Positions 33,322 to 45,248 are shown, numbered from the stretch's first letter. The stretch: DNA of 64,000 nt from Mucilaginibacter xinganensis (GCF_002257585.1 NZ_CP022743.1:2294001-2358000); one strand, 5' to 3'. Notes: a model not told the origin generated them from the sequence alone. Numbers and translations: made by a program.

Positions 33322-34461
33322 ATGAAATTCGCAACAAAAGCCATACACGCAGGACAAGAGCCTGACCCCACAACAGGGGCGGTGATGACACCAATATACC
33401 AAACATCAACCTACTGGCAGAAATCGCCGGGAGACAATAAAGGTTATGAGTACTCGCGTGGTACCAATCCAACCCGCAAGGCGCTGGAGAATTGTTTGGC
33501 AGCGCTGGAAAATGCACAATTCGGCCTGGCTTTTTCGAGCGGAATGGGCGCTACGGATGCCGTGATGAAATTGTTAAAGCCTGGCGATGAAGTTATCACA
33601 GGGAATGATCTTTATGGTGGGTCATACCGGATGTTCACCAAGATCTTTGCTAATTATGGCATTAAGTTTCATTTTTTGAACCTTTCTGACCCGGAGATCA
33701 TCAGGGAATATGCCAATGAAAATACGAAGCTGATCTGGATTGAAACCCCAACCAACCCAACCATGCAGATTGTTGATATTGCGGCAGTTGCCGCAATCAG
33801 CAAAGAAAAGAACATCCTGCTGACGGTTGATAACACTTTTGCATCGCCATACCTGCAAAACCCTATCGACCTTGGTGCGGACATTGTAATGCACTCCGTT
33901 ACCAAGTATATAGGTGGCCACAGCGACGTAGTGATGGGGGCTTTGATGCTGAATGATGAGGAGTTATATAAAAGGCTTTGGTTTATTTATAATGCCTGCG
34001 GCGCCACACCCGGCCCGATGGATAGCTTTTTAGTGCTGCGCGGAATTAAAACCCTGCACCTGCGAATGAAAGCTCATTGCGAGAATGGCCGTATAATAGC
34101 TGAATTCTTAAAAACGCACCCTAAAGTAGAGAAGATCTACTGGCCCGGATTTAAAGACCATCCAAATCACGATGTCGCCAAAAAACAAATGCGCGATTTT
34201 GGCGGAATGATCTCCATTGTGCTTAAAGATGCCGATCTGCAGGAAACTTTCCGGATTGCATCATCATTTAAAGTATTTGCACTGGCAGAATCACTGGGCG
34301 GTGTTGAATCACTGATCAATCACCCGGTAAGTATGACGCATGGCTCGATCCCAAAAGAAGAACGGGAAAAAGTTGGTGTGGTTGATAACCTCCTGCGTTT
34401 AAGCGTAGGAGTAGAGGATGTGGATGATTTGCTGGAGGATTTGAAACAAGCGCTGGTTTAA
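33322..34461 (+). CDS. Transsulfuration PLP enzyme (cystathionine gamma-synthase/lyase type)
   Basis: A 379-residue Cys/Met-metabolism PLP enzyme. [18 protein letters not shown] and YQTSTYWQ begin the family pattern; [50 protein letters not shown] and the PLP lysine in [12 protein letters not shown] follow. The C-terminal [17 protein letters not shown] is also typical. Cystathionine gamma-synthase and gamma-lyase cannot be separated by eye. The SMI1/KNR4 gene begins one base after its stop. Confidence 0.93.
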   Translation: MKFATKAIHAGQEPDPTTGAVMTPIYQTSTYWQKSPGDNKGYEYSRGTNPTRKALENCLAALENAQFGLAFSSGMGATDAVMKLLKPGDEVITGNDLYGGSYRMFTKIFANYGIKFHFLNLSDPEIIREYANENTKLIWIETPTNPTMQIVDIAAVAAISKEKNILLTVDNTFASPYLQNPIDLGADIVMHSVTKYIGGHSDVVMGALMLNDEELYKRLWFIYNACGATPGPMDSFLVLRGIKTLHLRMKAHCENGRIIAEFLKTHPKVEKIYWPGFKDHPNHDVAKKQMRDFGGMISIVLKDADLQETFRIASSFKVFALAESLGGVESLINHPVSMTHGSIPKEEREKVGVVDNLLRLSVGVEDVDDLLEDLKQALV

Positions 34462-34462
34462 A

Positions 34463-34873
34463 ATGGAAAGCTGGATTGACGATGTTTTATCCAAATGGAA
34501 CTCTGAGGGTGTTAAATTAAATCCTCCATCTTCTATTGAAGATATTGAAAAAGCTGAATCAGTCTTGCATTTTAATTTCCCGCAAGATTTCAAGGATTTT
34601 TATTTACGAGCTAACGGCTTTAATGGTTTAGATTGGCAGCAACATATGTTTACTATATTTCCTCTCGATTTAATTATAGAAGAGTTTGACGGTAATAGTA
34701 ACAAAAATTTTATCGGGTTTTGCGATTTTCTGATGGCAAGTCATTTTATCGGTTTTAATAAAAATAGAGCAGGTGTTTTTAAAGTATATAGCACTGAAGA
34801 TGGAGAATTTATCGCGCATTCATTTCAACAAATTGTTGATAAGATAAACTCCAATTCTGATTTGATCTACTAA
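34463..34873 (+). CDS. SMI1/KNR4 (SUKH) family protein
   Basis: A 136-residue SUKH-superfamily protein: PPSSIEDIEKAESVLHFNFPQDFKDFYLRANGF is the diagnostic N-terminal half, with an Ile/Leu-rich centre and a short C-terminal helix. Many SUKH proteins are immunity proteins against polymorphic toxins, while others have housekeeping roles. The gene is visibly richer in A and T than its neighbours, suggesting acquisition. It is tightly spaced between the transsulfuration gene (1 bp) and the TIGR02757 gene (1 bp), and no toxin gene is nearby. Confidence 0.85.
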   Translation: MESWIDDVLSKWNSEGVKLNPPSSIEDIEKAESVLHFNFPQDFKDFYLRANGFNGLDWQQHMFTIFPLDLIIEEFDGNSNKNFIGFCDFLMASHFIGFNKNRAGVFKVYSTEDGEFIAHSFQQIVDKINSNSDLIY

Positions 34874-34874
34874 T

Positions 34875-35681
34875 ATGTTCAAAGATAATTTTCAGGATAC
34901 GGTTAACATCAAAGCTTTCCTGGACAGCAAAGTCATTCAGTACAATCAGCCTGATTTTATAAAGAACGACCCTGTGTCTATCCCGCACCTGTTTGCCAAA
35001 CGGCAGGATATTGAAATTATGGGGTTATGGGCTGCAGTATTGGCCTGGGGGCAAAGGGTAACCATTATCAACAAGTGTAAGGAACTCATTACCCTGATGG
35101 ATGGCGCGCCGTATGATTTTATTATGAATCATGAAGATGTGGACCTAAAAAAGCTGCTGCAATTTAAACACCGTACATTTAATGATACCGATACCTTATA
35201 TTTTATATCATTTTTCAGGTATCATTATGAAAATAACGAATCGCTGGAGTCGGCGTTTTTACCCCCGAGCCCGCTAAAGGGGGAGTTGGTTGGTGAAGAA
35301 CCAATTGAGAAGTACCTGAATTATTTCAGAAGCTATTTCTTTTCCCTGCCTGATTTTCCGCATCGCACCAAAAAGCACATTTCTTCGCCGTCGCAAAAAT
35401 CTACCTGTAAAAGATTGAATATGTTTTTACGCTGGATGGTGCGCAAAGATAATTGCGGCGTTGATTTCGGGATCTGGAACCACATCATGCCATCGGAATT
35501 GATAGTTCCCTGCGATCTGCATGTCGACCGCGTAGCCCGCAAGCTTAACCTGATCACCCGCAAACAAACAGACTGGCAAACAGCGGTGGAACTTACCCAA
35601 CGCTTAAGGGAATTTGACCCTAACGATCCCGTTAAGTACGATTTTGCTTTGTTTGCGTTGGGGATAGAGGAAAATTTTTGA
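34875..35681 (+). CDS. TIGR02757-family protein (DUF2400) with an in-frame repeat insertion
   Basis: A 268-residue soluble protein of unknown function, conserved in Bacteroidota and some others. Typical segments are GLWAAVLAWGQRVTIINKCKEL, FKHRTFNDTDTLYFISFFRYHY, CKRLNMFLRWMVRKD, GIWNHIMPSELIVPCDLHVDRVARKL and the C-terminal DPVKYDFALFALGI. HVDRVAR and the helical content recall the HhH-GPD-like fold, but that is a guess. Residues 130-142 read like translated intergenic repeat (PPSPLKGELVGEE) and are probably an insertion into a loop. Confidence 0.85.
   Translation: MFKDNFQDTVNIKAFLDSKVIQYNQPDFIKNDPVSIPHLFAKRQDIEIMGLWAAVLAWGQRVTIINKCKELITLMDGAPYDFIMNHEDVDLKKLLQFKHRTFNDTDTLYFISFFRYHYENNESLESAFLPPSPLKGELVGEEPIEKYLNYFRSYFFSLPDFPHRTKKHISSPSQKSTCKRLNMFLRWMVRKDNCGVDFGIWNHIMPSELIVPCDLHVDRVARKLNLITRKQTDWQTAVELTQRLREFDPNDPVKYDFALFALGIEENF
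35262..35300 (+). repeat. Repeat-like segment inside the TIGR02757 gene
   Basis: Imperfect palindrome with CCCCC and GGGGG arms around GAGCCCGCTAAA. It encodes PPSPLKGELVGEE in frame. Sequences of this kind (CCC...TAAAGGGGGAG) occur as short dispersed repeats in Bacteroidota genomes, as far as I recall; no second copy is in the window. Confidence 0.55.
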
Positions 35682-35710
35682 ATTTTCCTCTATCCCCCGG
35701 TTAACCGATA

Positions 35711-36007
35711 CTAATTACCGTTATGCTGTATGAAAACACTCACGTTTGGGCCTGTTCTGTCCATGCGGACTAACTTACCATCGGTAAAATAATAGTACAT
35801 GCCGTTGTCATCATTAGAAGCCTGCCCCATGAAAGTATAATACTTTCTATAAGTTGCTGAATGTTCTGTTTGCTCAATAAGGGCAAGACGGCCTTTGGTG
35901 TGCGCTTTGAATTCTGTTTCGGGAGTTCCGATAGCATAATAGATTTGTTTTGTGCAACCCGCAATAACGATAAGAGACAGCAAGCCGGCAAATAGTAGTT
36001 TTTTCAT
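35711..36007 (-). CDS. Small lipoprotein of unknown function
   Basis: A 98-residue protein from the ATG at 36007, chosen because it directly gives a lipoprotein signal peptide (MKKLLFAGLL...VIAGC). A longer frame from 36073 would bury that signal. The mature part (YYAIGTPETEFKAHTKG, YTFMGQASNDDNGMYYYFTDGKLVRMD) looks like a small beta-rich domain. I do not recognise the family. It is convergent with the TIGR02757 gene over 29 bp. Confidence 0.75.
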   Translation of the reverse strand: MKKLLFAGLLSLIVIAGCTKQIYYAIGTPETEFKAHTKGRLALIEQTEHSATYRKYYTFMGQASNDDNGMYYYFTDGKLVRMDRTGPNVSVFIQHNGN

Positions 36008-36313
36008 AAGTGATGTGATTAGATCCCGGTAATAAATAAAGTTGGTGCTTTGTTGGTTGGACCCGAAGAGCAAGGAAAGGTTTATCGCTAATTATAGTTT
36101 TTTGGACGTATTTTTCAGGTTACGAATATAACTATGTCAATATTCTTTAGATATGAAACATGTTGAAATTCAGAATATTACGATTCTGTTACTAGCAAGT
36201 TAAAAAAACAATACGCTGATTATCAATTAATTACAATGTGTTTAAATGTCAACGTGTTGATAATCAATATGTTTCAGATCGTTCCACCCGTTCCGCTGTG
36301 AAAAATGGAACGC
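36008..36313. other. 306-bp intergenic region
   Basis: AT-rich DNA between two minus-strand genes with no coding frame of note. The only structure seen is a 9-bp inverted repeat, GATTATCAA (36218-36226) and TTGATAATC (36257-36265), 30 bp apart. It may hold the promoter of the small lipoprotein gene, but no convincing element was found. Confidence 0.5.
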
Positions 36314-37375
36314 TTACGCTTCTTCCTTAAAATAAACCTTATAGTAATTCATTGCTTTGCCATCATCAAAACCCTTTTCAATCAGGTCTTTATCGCCATG
36401 GATGTAGATGTGAAAGTTTTTATCGAGTTTTAAAACGCTCTTATAAACTTTGGCCTGCTTTTTTACGGCATTGTCAGAGATCTCGAAGGTATCGGCAATC
36501 GGGCTGTCGAATTCCTGCTCGTACTGACTTTTGAAATTTTTGAATGATTCAATGGCTTTTTCATTTCCCAGCACTTCGCCCGTAAACTCATCCATGTCAA
36601 ATGTGTCTTTCTCCTTGAAATATTTCATGGAGCGGTTCAGCAGGTCTATCTTATCGGCCTTGCTCATTTCAAACTCTTCGTCCAGTTTTTCGGTAACAAA
36701 ATTCTTGTAGATCCCCAGCGTGTTGGTGGTTTGGTTGTAGCTGTCGTTGCGGATCTTTAACTGTAAAAAATCATCTTTCCAATAAACGGCCGCATCCTGT
36801 CCGCCGCTATTGTTCTTATCAATCACCACAACCTTATAGCCATTCTCCTTTTCGATATTAAAGATCAGCACGCCTTTGTCAAGTTTATTGATGTTGATGG
36901 CATTTTCTTCATAATCAACCTGGAACCCGCCTTTGTCGGGATACACCTTTAAGTAGGTTTCCTTATTTTCCGATTTAAAAATGCCGATGGCATCAAGCGG
37001 GTTACCCTCTATCTGTACCTTGTTAAAGTAAACCACGTAAAGTTCACCGCCTTTAATATTGGGATGGGTGGTAACCTTAAATAAAAATTTTGCGATCAGC
37101 TCCGATGCTTCATGAAATTTCTCCTTTTGGTCAAACACCCGGGTAACAAAATGGTGGATCTCGTTGAGACTTAAATCGCCGCTACTGTGGGTAAGGTGGT
37201 AAACCTCATTAGCTTTTTCAAAAGGTTTTAAAAAGTACTGCATCAGCAGGTTAGGGATCACCTCATCCTTCAGTTCAAGCGGATGGTCAGACAGGGAGTA
37301 CAGCTCATTTATTGACGGGTTGCCAACATGATGAACAGAAATAGTATCGAGCGAAGCTTCAAAAAAAGTTACCAT
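36314..37375 (-). CDS. Nucleoid-associated protein (NdpA/YejK family)
   Basis: A 353-residue protein of the 37-kDa nucleoid-associated protein family: SVHHVGNPSINELYSLSDHPLEL at the start, LMQYFLKPFEKANEVYHLTH, the middle domain GGELYVVYFNKVQIEGNPLDAIGIFKSENKETYLKV and a C-terminal IHIYGDKDLIEKGFDD-like segment. E. coli YejK binds DNA and interacts with topoisomerases; function in Bacteroidota is not established. It is divergent from mnmE over 178 bp. Confidence 0.88.
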   Translation of the reverse strand: MVTFFEASLDTISVHHVGNPSINELYSLSDHPLELKDEVIPNLLMQYFLKPFEKANEVYHLTHSSGDLSLNEIHHFVTRVFDQKEKFHEASELIAKFLFKVTTHPNIKGGELYVVYFNKVQIEGNPLDAIGIFKSENKETYLKVYPDKGGFQVDYEENAININKLDKGVLIFNIEKENGYKVVVIDKNNSGGQDAAVYWKDDFLQLKIRNDSYNQTTNTLGIYKNFVTEKLDEEFEMSKADKIDLLNRSMKYFKEKDTFDMDEFTGEVLGNEKAIESFKNFKSQYEQEFDSPIADTFEISDNAVKKQAKVYKSVLKLDKNFHIYIHGDKDLIEKGFDDGKAMNYYKVYFKEEA

Positions 37376-37553
37376 AATCGGGTACGAAGGTAAGATTTTT
37401 AGGTCACGTTCACGGTTCAGTGCAGATAGTTATGGCCGGAATTGTTTATGGCAAAACGCTAACAAAAAACCGCAGGTAAATAACGAACTTTGGCCAATAT
37501 TAAAATGGTTTATAATTCAATCACAAATTGCTGTAAGCCATGAACTGTAAACT

Positions 37554-38924
37554 ATGAACCAACAAGAAACAATAGTTGCCCTGGCTACACCCAGCGGAAC
37601 AGGCGCCATTGGCATCATCCGCCTTTCGGGGCCGGAAGCCATTACAATATCCAATAGCGTTTTTAAGGGTAAGGACCTAACCAAACAGCCATCCCACACT
37701 ATTCATTTTGGAAGCATTGCTGATGGTGAACTGGTTTTGGACGAAGTGCTGGTATCTATTTTTGTAGGGCCTAAATCCTACACCCGCGAAAATGTGGTAG
37801 AGATTTCCTGCCATGGTTCGGCATATATTATTGAGTCCATTATCAAACTGCTGATTAAGAAAGGGGCCCGTTCCGCAAAGGCAGGGGAGTTTACGCTGAG
37901 AGCCTTTTTAAACGGGCAGCTCGACCTGTCGCAGGCAGAAGCCGTTGCCGATCTGATAGCTTCCAACTCAAAAGCATCGCAGCAGGTTGCTTTAAACCAG
38001 CTGAGGGGAGGGTTTAGCAGTCAACTTCAGGGACTGCGCGATCAACTGGTGCAGTTTGCCTCGTTAATAGAACTGGAACTTGATTTTGCTGAAGAAGATG
38101 TTGAATTTGCCAACCGCGATCAGCTCAAAAAGCTTATCTATGAAATAAATAAAGTTATCGGCAGCCTTATCCGGTCTTTTGAGCTGGGGAACGCCATAAA
38201 ACAAGGCGTAAATACGGTTATTGCCGGCCGGCCGAATGCCGGAAAATCAACCTTGTTGAATGCGTTACTGAACGAAGAACGCGCTATTGTAAGCCATATC
38301 CCCGGTACTACGCGCGACACTATTGAGGAGGTGCTGAACATACAAGGTGTCAATTTCAGGCTGATAGATACAGCAGGTATTCGTGAAGCTACCGATGCCG
38401 TTGAGCAGATAGGGGTGGCCCGGACTATGGAAAAAATCAGTCAATCGGCGTTGCTGATCTACGTTTTTGACGCTGACGTAATAAGCAATGAAGAATTGCA
38501 ACAGGACATTGCAAGTCTACAAAAGCCGGGTATAAACATGCTGATGGTTGCCAATAAGATAGACCTGCTGGATCAAACGGCCAAACTTACACATTTGCAG
38601 GCGCAGGGGCTCCCGAACTTTATTACCGTCTCCGCCAAACAGAAACTGCATATCGACGAGCTCAAAAGCAAGATCTACACCACAGCCATAAAAGACCAGC
38701 TTACCGGCGATGAAACAATGGTTACAAATATCCGCCACCTGGAAGCTTTGCAAAAAACAGAAGAGTCCTTAATAAGGGTACTCAACGGGATAGATAGCGT
38801 GACTTCTGATTTCCTGTCGATGGATATTAAACAGGCGCTGTACTACCTTGGTGAGATCACCGGTGTAGTTACCACCGATGATTTGCTGGAGCATATTTTT
38901 AGTAAGTTTTGTATCGGGAAATAG
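37554..38924 (+). CDS. mnmE: tRNA modification GTPase MnmE
   Basis: A 456-residue protein. The N-terminal formyl-THF-binding domain (LATPSGTGAIGIIRLSGPEA, TLRAFLNGQLDLSQAEAVADLI) is followed by the helical domain and the inserted G domain: G1 GRPNAGKST, G2/G3 GTTRDT and DTAGIRE, G4 NKID. The C-terminus FCIGK carries the conserved Cys of the CIGK motif. With MnmG it modifies the wobble uridine of several tRNAs. Length and motifs are complete. Confidence 0.98.
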   Translation: MNQQETIVALATPSGTGAIGIIRLSGPEAITISNSVFKGKDLTKQPSHTIHFGSIADGELVLDEVLVSIFVGPKSYTRENVVEISCHGSAYIIESIIKLLIKKGARSAKAGEFTLRAFLNGQLDLSQAEAVADLIASNSKASQQVALNQLRGGFSSQLQGLRDQLVQFASLIELELDFAEEDVEFANRDQLKKLIYEINKVIGSLIRSFELGNAIKQGVNTVIAGRPNAGKSTLLNALLNEERAIVSHIPGTTRDTIEEVLNIQGVNFRLIDTAGIREATDAVEQIGVARTMEKISQSALLIYVFDADVISNEELQQDIASLQKPGINMLMVANKIDLLDQTAKLTHLQAQGLPNFITVSAKQKLHIDELKSKIYTTAIKDQLTGDETMVTNIRHLEALQKTEESLIRVLNGIDSVTSDFLSMDIKQALYYLGEITGVVTTDDLLEHIFSKFCIGK

Positions 38925-38966
38925 GCGTATGTTAGGTCGCATTTCAGATAATATAATAAAGACCGT

Positions 38967-38995
38967 CTCATAACTGGTTTATGAGGTGGCTTTTT
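38967..38995 (+). terminator. Rho-independent terminator of mnmE
   Basis: CTCATAA (38967-38973) pairs with TTATGAG (38979-38985) across CTGGT, with further imperfect pairing outside, then a T-run at 38991-38995. Confidence 0.6.
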
Positions 38996-39062
38996 ATTTT
39001 GTGATAAGTAGGTTAACTTTTAATCGCAATACACGGTATATTTAACAAAAACGCTGTAAAAT

Positions 39063-39845
39063 ATGTTACAACAAGTTTTATCATACCAAATAGCCGATAG
39101 CATTGACCTGAAAGCGTTCAAATCAGCATTTAAGGCCGAACTATATTTTAGCGATACCGATGAATTGTTTTATACGGTAGATGAAGGCCAGTACATTTAT
39201 GTTTTTAAATATGGCGTAGTTTGTTTTTTAAATTACGATCCCATCAGGATTTCTGAATTTTTAAGGCTCATATCATCTAATTGCAGGAATGCCTTCGACC
39301 AAAACCTTACAGAGGAATTTAAAATTCAAACCAATGCGGGCAAAAATAAAATAGGTTTCAATTCAATTGAGATCGAGGGAGCAGCTATTGAAGTTTTACG
39401 ATTGATTATGCTTACCGTGTCACAATCGGTTGCGCTTGATTATTACGAAGAGCAAACTACTAAATTAATTGAGGAAACAAACTATCATACCCAAATATTG
39501 GAGGCAAAGGGGCGCCTTAATATATCCGGAATAAACCTAAAGAAGTATATCGGAAAAACACTGGTGTTAAAAAACCGTATTGCCGAGAACCTGTACATTT
39601 TTGATTCGCCTCCGGAAACCTGGGACGATGAAAACCTGAATAAAATCCATACAGATCTTAAGCGAACATTTGATTTGCAGGAAAGGTTTAGGGATATTCA
39701 GGAAGGGCTAAGTATTGTAAAAGACAATCTGGAGCTTTTCAGAGACCTTTTACAGTATAGGAATAGTTACCGGCTCGAATTGGTTATCATTATTCTGATC
39801 CTTGTAGAAGTGATCAATATTTTTGCGCAAAAAATATTTAAGTAA
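39063..39845 (+). CDS. RMD1/YagE-family (DUF155) protein
   Basis: A 260-residue protein of the RMD1/sporulation-related DUF155 family. The N-terminal half has the pattern YVFKYGVVCFLNYD; the middle is helical (LDYYEEQTTKLIEETN, GRLNISGINLKKYIGKTL) and the C-terminal LELVIIILILVEVINIF is a membrane anchor followed by a short tail. Yeast and human homologues are mitochondrial inner-membrane proteins; bacterial function is unknown. It is a stand-alone gene ending at a strong bidirectional terminator. Confidence 0.88.
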   Translation: MLQQVLSYQIADSIDLKAFKSAFKAELYFSDTDELFYTVDEGQYIYVFKYGVVCFLNYDPIRISEFLRLISSNCRNAFDQNLTEEFKIQTNAGKNKIGFNSIEIEGAAIEVLRLIMLTVSQSVALDYYEEQTTKLIEETNYHTQILEAKGRLNISGINLKKYIGKTLVLKNRIAENLYIFDSPPETWDDENLNKIHTDLKRTFDLQERFRDIQEGLSIVKDNLELFRDLLQYRNSYRLELVIIILILVEVINIFAQKIFK

Positions 39846-39933
39846 ATATTAAAGACTGAAACAGGTTACATCATTTGCCGAATACGAGCAACAGCCTTTT
39901 GATTTGCTAAGATAAATTCCCTAAAGAGTGCAA

Positions 39934-39965
39934 AAAAAGGTGGATCGTTGTAAATCCACCTTTTT
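39934..39965. terminator. Bidirectional terminator between the RMD1-like gene and katG
   Basis: A 12-bp perfect stem (39934-39945 with 39954-39965) with an 8-nt loop. It has A5 and T5 at its ends, between the two convergent genes. Confidence 0.93.
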
Positions 39966-39987
39966 CGTAATTCAAAATAGTTATTAA

Positions 39988-42225
<2,238 letters not shown>

Positions 42226-42463
42226 TTATTGAATTGGTTTATAGCAACTAATTTAGTTAGAATATCTATTAACCTGCTAGATCTCCACATTAAATAAGTT
42301 AATTTTTTACATAAGCATGGTTGAGTTTAAGGTGTTGCTTAAAAATATTCTGTAAACAACAAGCCTACTAGGAATGTCGCATCATAAACATTCTTATTAA
42401 TAATAGCCAGTGTCGAAAATGAAGCAGCTTTTCAAGCGTTACCGTTGTTGCCACACCATTTTA

Positions 42464-43471
42464 TTAACCCATGCCGGTTGATTCCCTGATCATAAGTGTT
42501 GATTTTAAAACCTTTGTTTCGTTTGGCTGAATGTCCTTTTTATTAAGCACGCTGAATAGTATGGTGGCTGCTTCTTTCCCGATTTGAAACGCTGGTTGCG
42601 TTATAGTGGTAAGGGAGGGCTTTAAAAGCGGCGCCGTTTTAAGGTTAGAAAAACTAACTATTTTAACGTCAGCCGGGATATTCAAATTCAAATCGTTACA
42701 AGCATAGTAACAGGGTAGGGCAAGGTCCTCAATAGATGCGATAATACCATCCGGTTTATGAGTGATGAGTAAGCCTTTTACCTGTTCATAATTCTTATTT
42801 TCATCGTCGCAGTTTTTAATAATCAAAGCTTCATCGGAAATAATACCGTTGTTTTTTAAAGCATCCAAATAACCGGCAAGCCGTTTCTTTCCTGTTGAAA
42901 GGTTGTTCAACGCCTGCAGGTAGGCGATTTTTTTACAGTTGCAATCTACTAAGTGCTGCGTTGCATTAAACGCGCTTTCGTAATCATCGGTTGTGACAGT
43001 AATTGCCTCTATGTCTTCATACAGCCTGTCAAAAAAAACGAGCGGCAATTGGGTTATCAGTTCTTTAAAGTGCTCACTGTCGTTGGCATTGCTGGCTACT
43101 GAAATTAAAATACCATCAACCCGGCCGCTTAATAAACGCTTTATAAGTGCTATTTCTTTTTCAGTACTTTCATGGGTTTGATAAATCAGCACGTGATAAT
43201 CATGAAGCCGGGCAATCTCTTCGATCCCGTTTATTGCCTGCGAAAAAAAGTTGTTGGCTACTTCGGGAACAATTACGGCTATGGTCATGCTTTTTTGCTG
43301 CCGCAGGTTGCTTGCAAAATGGTTGGGTTGATAATTTAATGCTTTAGCCAGGGCCCAAACCCGCTGTTTGGTTTCCGTGCTTATTTCATAGCTGTCGTGC
43401 AACGCTCTTGAAACCGTGGCTGCGGATAAATTGAGCTCAAGCGCAAGTTTTTTTATATTAACACTACCCAT
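42464..43471 (-). CDS. LacI-family transcriptional regulator
   Basis: A 335-residue repressor. The N-terminal helix-turn-helix (NIKKLALELNLSAATVSRALHD) and hinge (NYQPNHFASNLRQQKS) are standard, followed by a periplasmic-binding-like sugar-sensing domain. It probably binds a carbohydrate or inositol-pathway effector. It is divergent from the myo-inositol oxygenase gene, and the shared 154-bp gap holds a 26-bp perfect palindrome, so it most likely controls that gene and itself. Confidence 0.95.
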   Translation of the reverse strand: MGSVNIKKLALELNLSAATVSRALHDSYEISTETKQRVWALAKALNYQPNHFASNLRQQKSMTIAVIVPEVANNFFSQAINGIEEIARLHDYHVLIYQTHESTEKEIALIKRLLSGRVDGILISVASNANDSEHFKELITQLPLVFFDRLYEDIEAITVTTDDYESAFNATQHLVDCNCKKIAYLQALNNLSTGKKRLAGYLDALKNNGIISDEALIIKNCDDENKNYEQVKGLLITHKPDGIIASIEDLALPCYYACNDLNLNIPADVKIVSFSNLKTAPLLKPSLTTITQPAFQIGKEAATILFSVLNKKDIQPNETKVLKSTLMIRESTGMG

Positions 43472-43512
43472 TCCTATAAATATAAGCTCCTGAATTAACT
43501 TCTAAAGTACAG

Positions 43513-43538
43513 TTTTTACGTAAACGTTTACGTAAAAA
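43513..43538. promoter_or_regulatory. LacI-type operator: 26-bp perfect palindrome
   Basis: Centre ACGTAAAC|GTTTACGT flanked by T5 and A5, symmetric over all 26 bases. The core (TAAACGTTTA) is the shape of LacI/CcpA-family operators. It lies 41 bp upstream of the LacI gene start and 87 bp upstream of the inositol oxygenase start. Confidence 0.85.
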
Positions 43539-43625
43539 AATAGGCTTGTTAATGTGAATCCAATTGAAATTTTTGTGAATTTTAACAAGGATTAGGTTCC
43601 TCAACCAATTAAAAACCTGTAAGCT

Positions 43626-44498
43626 ATGAATAATTTAAACAATGACGAGGGAACACCCCTGGCGAGTTTAGACGTTTGGGAAGACGATGTATTAAGCCGT
43701 TACCCGGAACCCGGTGGGCCGGCTAAAAGCAAAGAGGAATTCAGGAATTACGATAAACCGGAACTTGATGGGGTACGAGAGTTCTACCGTTTAAACCATA
43801 AATATCAAACCTATGAGAATGTGTTGGCCAAAAAGGCAAACTTTTTGAAGTTTGATAAAAAGGAAATGCCCTGGTGGCAGGCTATGGAGTACTTAAATAC
43901 CCTTGTTGACGATTCAGACCCCGATACCTCACTTGATCAGTTACAGCATTTGCTGCAGACGGCGGAAGCGATCCGTGCCGATGGACACCCTGACTGGTTT
44001 GTGTTAACCGGCTTTATTCACGACCTGGGTAAAGTGTTATGTTTATTTGGCGAACCACAATGGAATGTTGTTGGAGACACATTCCCGGTAGGTTGTAAGT
44101 TTTCTGATAAAATTGTTTACCCGGAGTTTTTTGCAGACAACCCGGATACTTATGATGAACGATATAATACCAGTTACGGTGTTTATTCGCACCAATGCGG
44201 GTTGGATAATATCCACATGTCATGGGGGCACGACGAATATTTATACCATATCACCAAAGATTACCTGCCCGAGCCTGCACTGTATATGATCCGTTATCAC
44301 TCTTTTTACGCGCAACACCGTGAGCATGAGTACGATCATTTGCTTAATGCCAATGACCAGGAAATGTTTAAATGGGTAGATAAATTTAATCCTTACGATC
44401 TTTACTCAAAAAGTCCGGTTCCGCCGGTAGTGTCAGAACTTAAGCCGTATTATGAAGATTTACTGGCTAAGTATTTTCCTGCCACTGTTAAATTGTAA
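43626..44498 (+). CDS. myo-Inositol oxygenase
   Basis: A 290-residue HD-domain mixed-valent diiron enzyme that converts myo-inositol to D-glucuronate. The ligand sites match the animal enzyme: a His in DGHPDWF, HD in GFIHDLGKV, a His in [10 protein letters not shown], a His in RYHSFYAQH and Asp in [13 protein letters not shown]. The N-terminal region ([25 protein letters not shown]) also follows the eukaryotic pattern. It is cytoplasmic. It stands alone, with no uronate isomerase or inositol transporter next to it, and is probably regulated by the adjacent LacI protein. Confidence 0.96.
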   Translation: MNNLNNDEGTPLASLDVWEDDVLSRYPEPGGPAKSKEEFRNYDKPELDGVREFYRLNHKYQTYENVLAKKANFLKFDKKEMPWWQAMEYLNTLVDDSDPDTSLDQLQHLLQTAEAIRADGHPDWFVLTGFIHDLGKVLCLFGEPQWNVVGDTFPVGCKFSDKIVYPEFFADNPDTYDERYNTSYGVYSHQCGLDNIHMSWGHDEYLYHITKDYLPEPALYMIRYHSFYAQHREHEYDHLLNANDQEMFKWVDKFNPYDLYSKSPVPPVVSELKPYYEDLLAKYFPATVKL

Positions 44499-44539
44499 AA
44501 TGAATTAATGATCAGCGCATTTTCAGGGCTATTTTAAAA

Positions 44540-45247
44540 TTAATGTAACGGAAGAGCAGGGGAGTTGTTGATGGTTTTCAATATTACTCCATCTTCCATT
44601 TCAATGATCCTTTGCGTTTTGCCTGCAAATTCATTGTCGTGGGTAACAATCAGCAGCGTTTGATGATAAGTGTCAGCCAGCTCTTTAAAGATGTCGAAAA
44701 CAATTTCGCTGTTTTTTTTATCGAGATTTCCGGTCGGCTCATCACCCATTATAATCAGCGGATCATTTATTAAAGCCCGGGCAATAGCCACGCGTTGCTT
44801 TTGCCCGCCGGATAACTGGTTGGGTTTTTTTAAGGCCTCAGCTTCAATACCTAAAATCTTGAGTTTTTCGTATGCCCTTTGCTCAATTTCATTTGCAGAC
44901 AGTTTTGCCAGCTTTAGTCCCGGTAACATTACGTTCTTTAAAACGGAAAACTCGTTCAATAAGTAATGAAACTGGAAAACGAAACCAATTTTTTCGTTCC
45001 TGATATGGGCGAGTTCCGCTTCACTTCTGTTTACCAGGCTTACATTCTCAATTAAAACCGCTCCTTCATAGTCAGTGTCCATGGTTGACAGGATATAAAG
45101 CAGGGTGGATTTCCCGCAGCCCGATTTGCCGATTATCGAAACGAATTCGCCTTTTAATAATGTAAAATTGATATTATTCAAAACCTTAACCGTATGCGGG
45201 TCATGAAAATATTTGGTAATACTAACAGCTTCCAATATCTTCTCCAT
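44540..45247 (-). CDS. ABC transporter ATP-binding protein (MacB/LolD type)
   Basis: A 235-residue ATPase: Walker [10 protein letters not shown] at residues 40-48, Q-loop in [15 protein letters not shown], signature LSGGQKQR, Walker B ending MGDEPT and switch His in VTHD. The [11 protein letters not shown] segment is typical of the LolD/MacB branch. It powers the permease encoded immediately upstream (1-bp gap), in a three-gene minus-strand unit with a HlyD-like adaptor. The gene is convergent with the inositol oxygenase gene. Confidence 0.94.
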   Translation of the reverse strand: MEKILEAVSITKYFHDPHTVKVLNNINFTLLKGEFVSIIGKSGCGKSTLLYILSTMDTDYEGAVLIENVSLVNRSEAELAHIRNEKIGFVFQFHYLLNEFSVLKNVMLPGLKLAKLSANEIEQRAYEKLKILGIEAEALKKPNQLSGGQKQRVAIARALINDPLIIMGDEPTGNLDKKNSEIVFDIFKELADTYHQTLLIVTHDNEFAGKTQRIIEMEDGVILKTINNSPALPLH

Positions 45248-45248
45248 A

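Noticed and set aside
36218..36265. 9-bp inverted repeat as an operator or small-RNA gene
   Set aside because: The 30-bp spacing and AT-rich content give little support, and there is no promoter or terminator pattern around it.
42246..42258. AACTAA-T-TTAGTT palindrome upstream of katG as a peroxide-regulator site
   Set aside because: It is short, AT-rich and does not match a known OxyR or PerR consensus that I can confirm; such palindromes arise by chance in this DNA.
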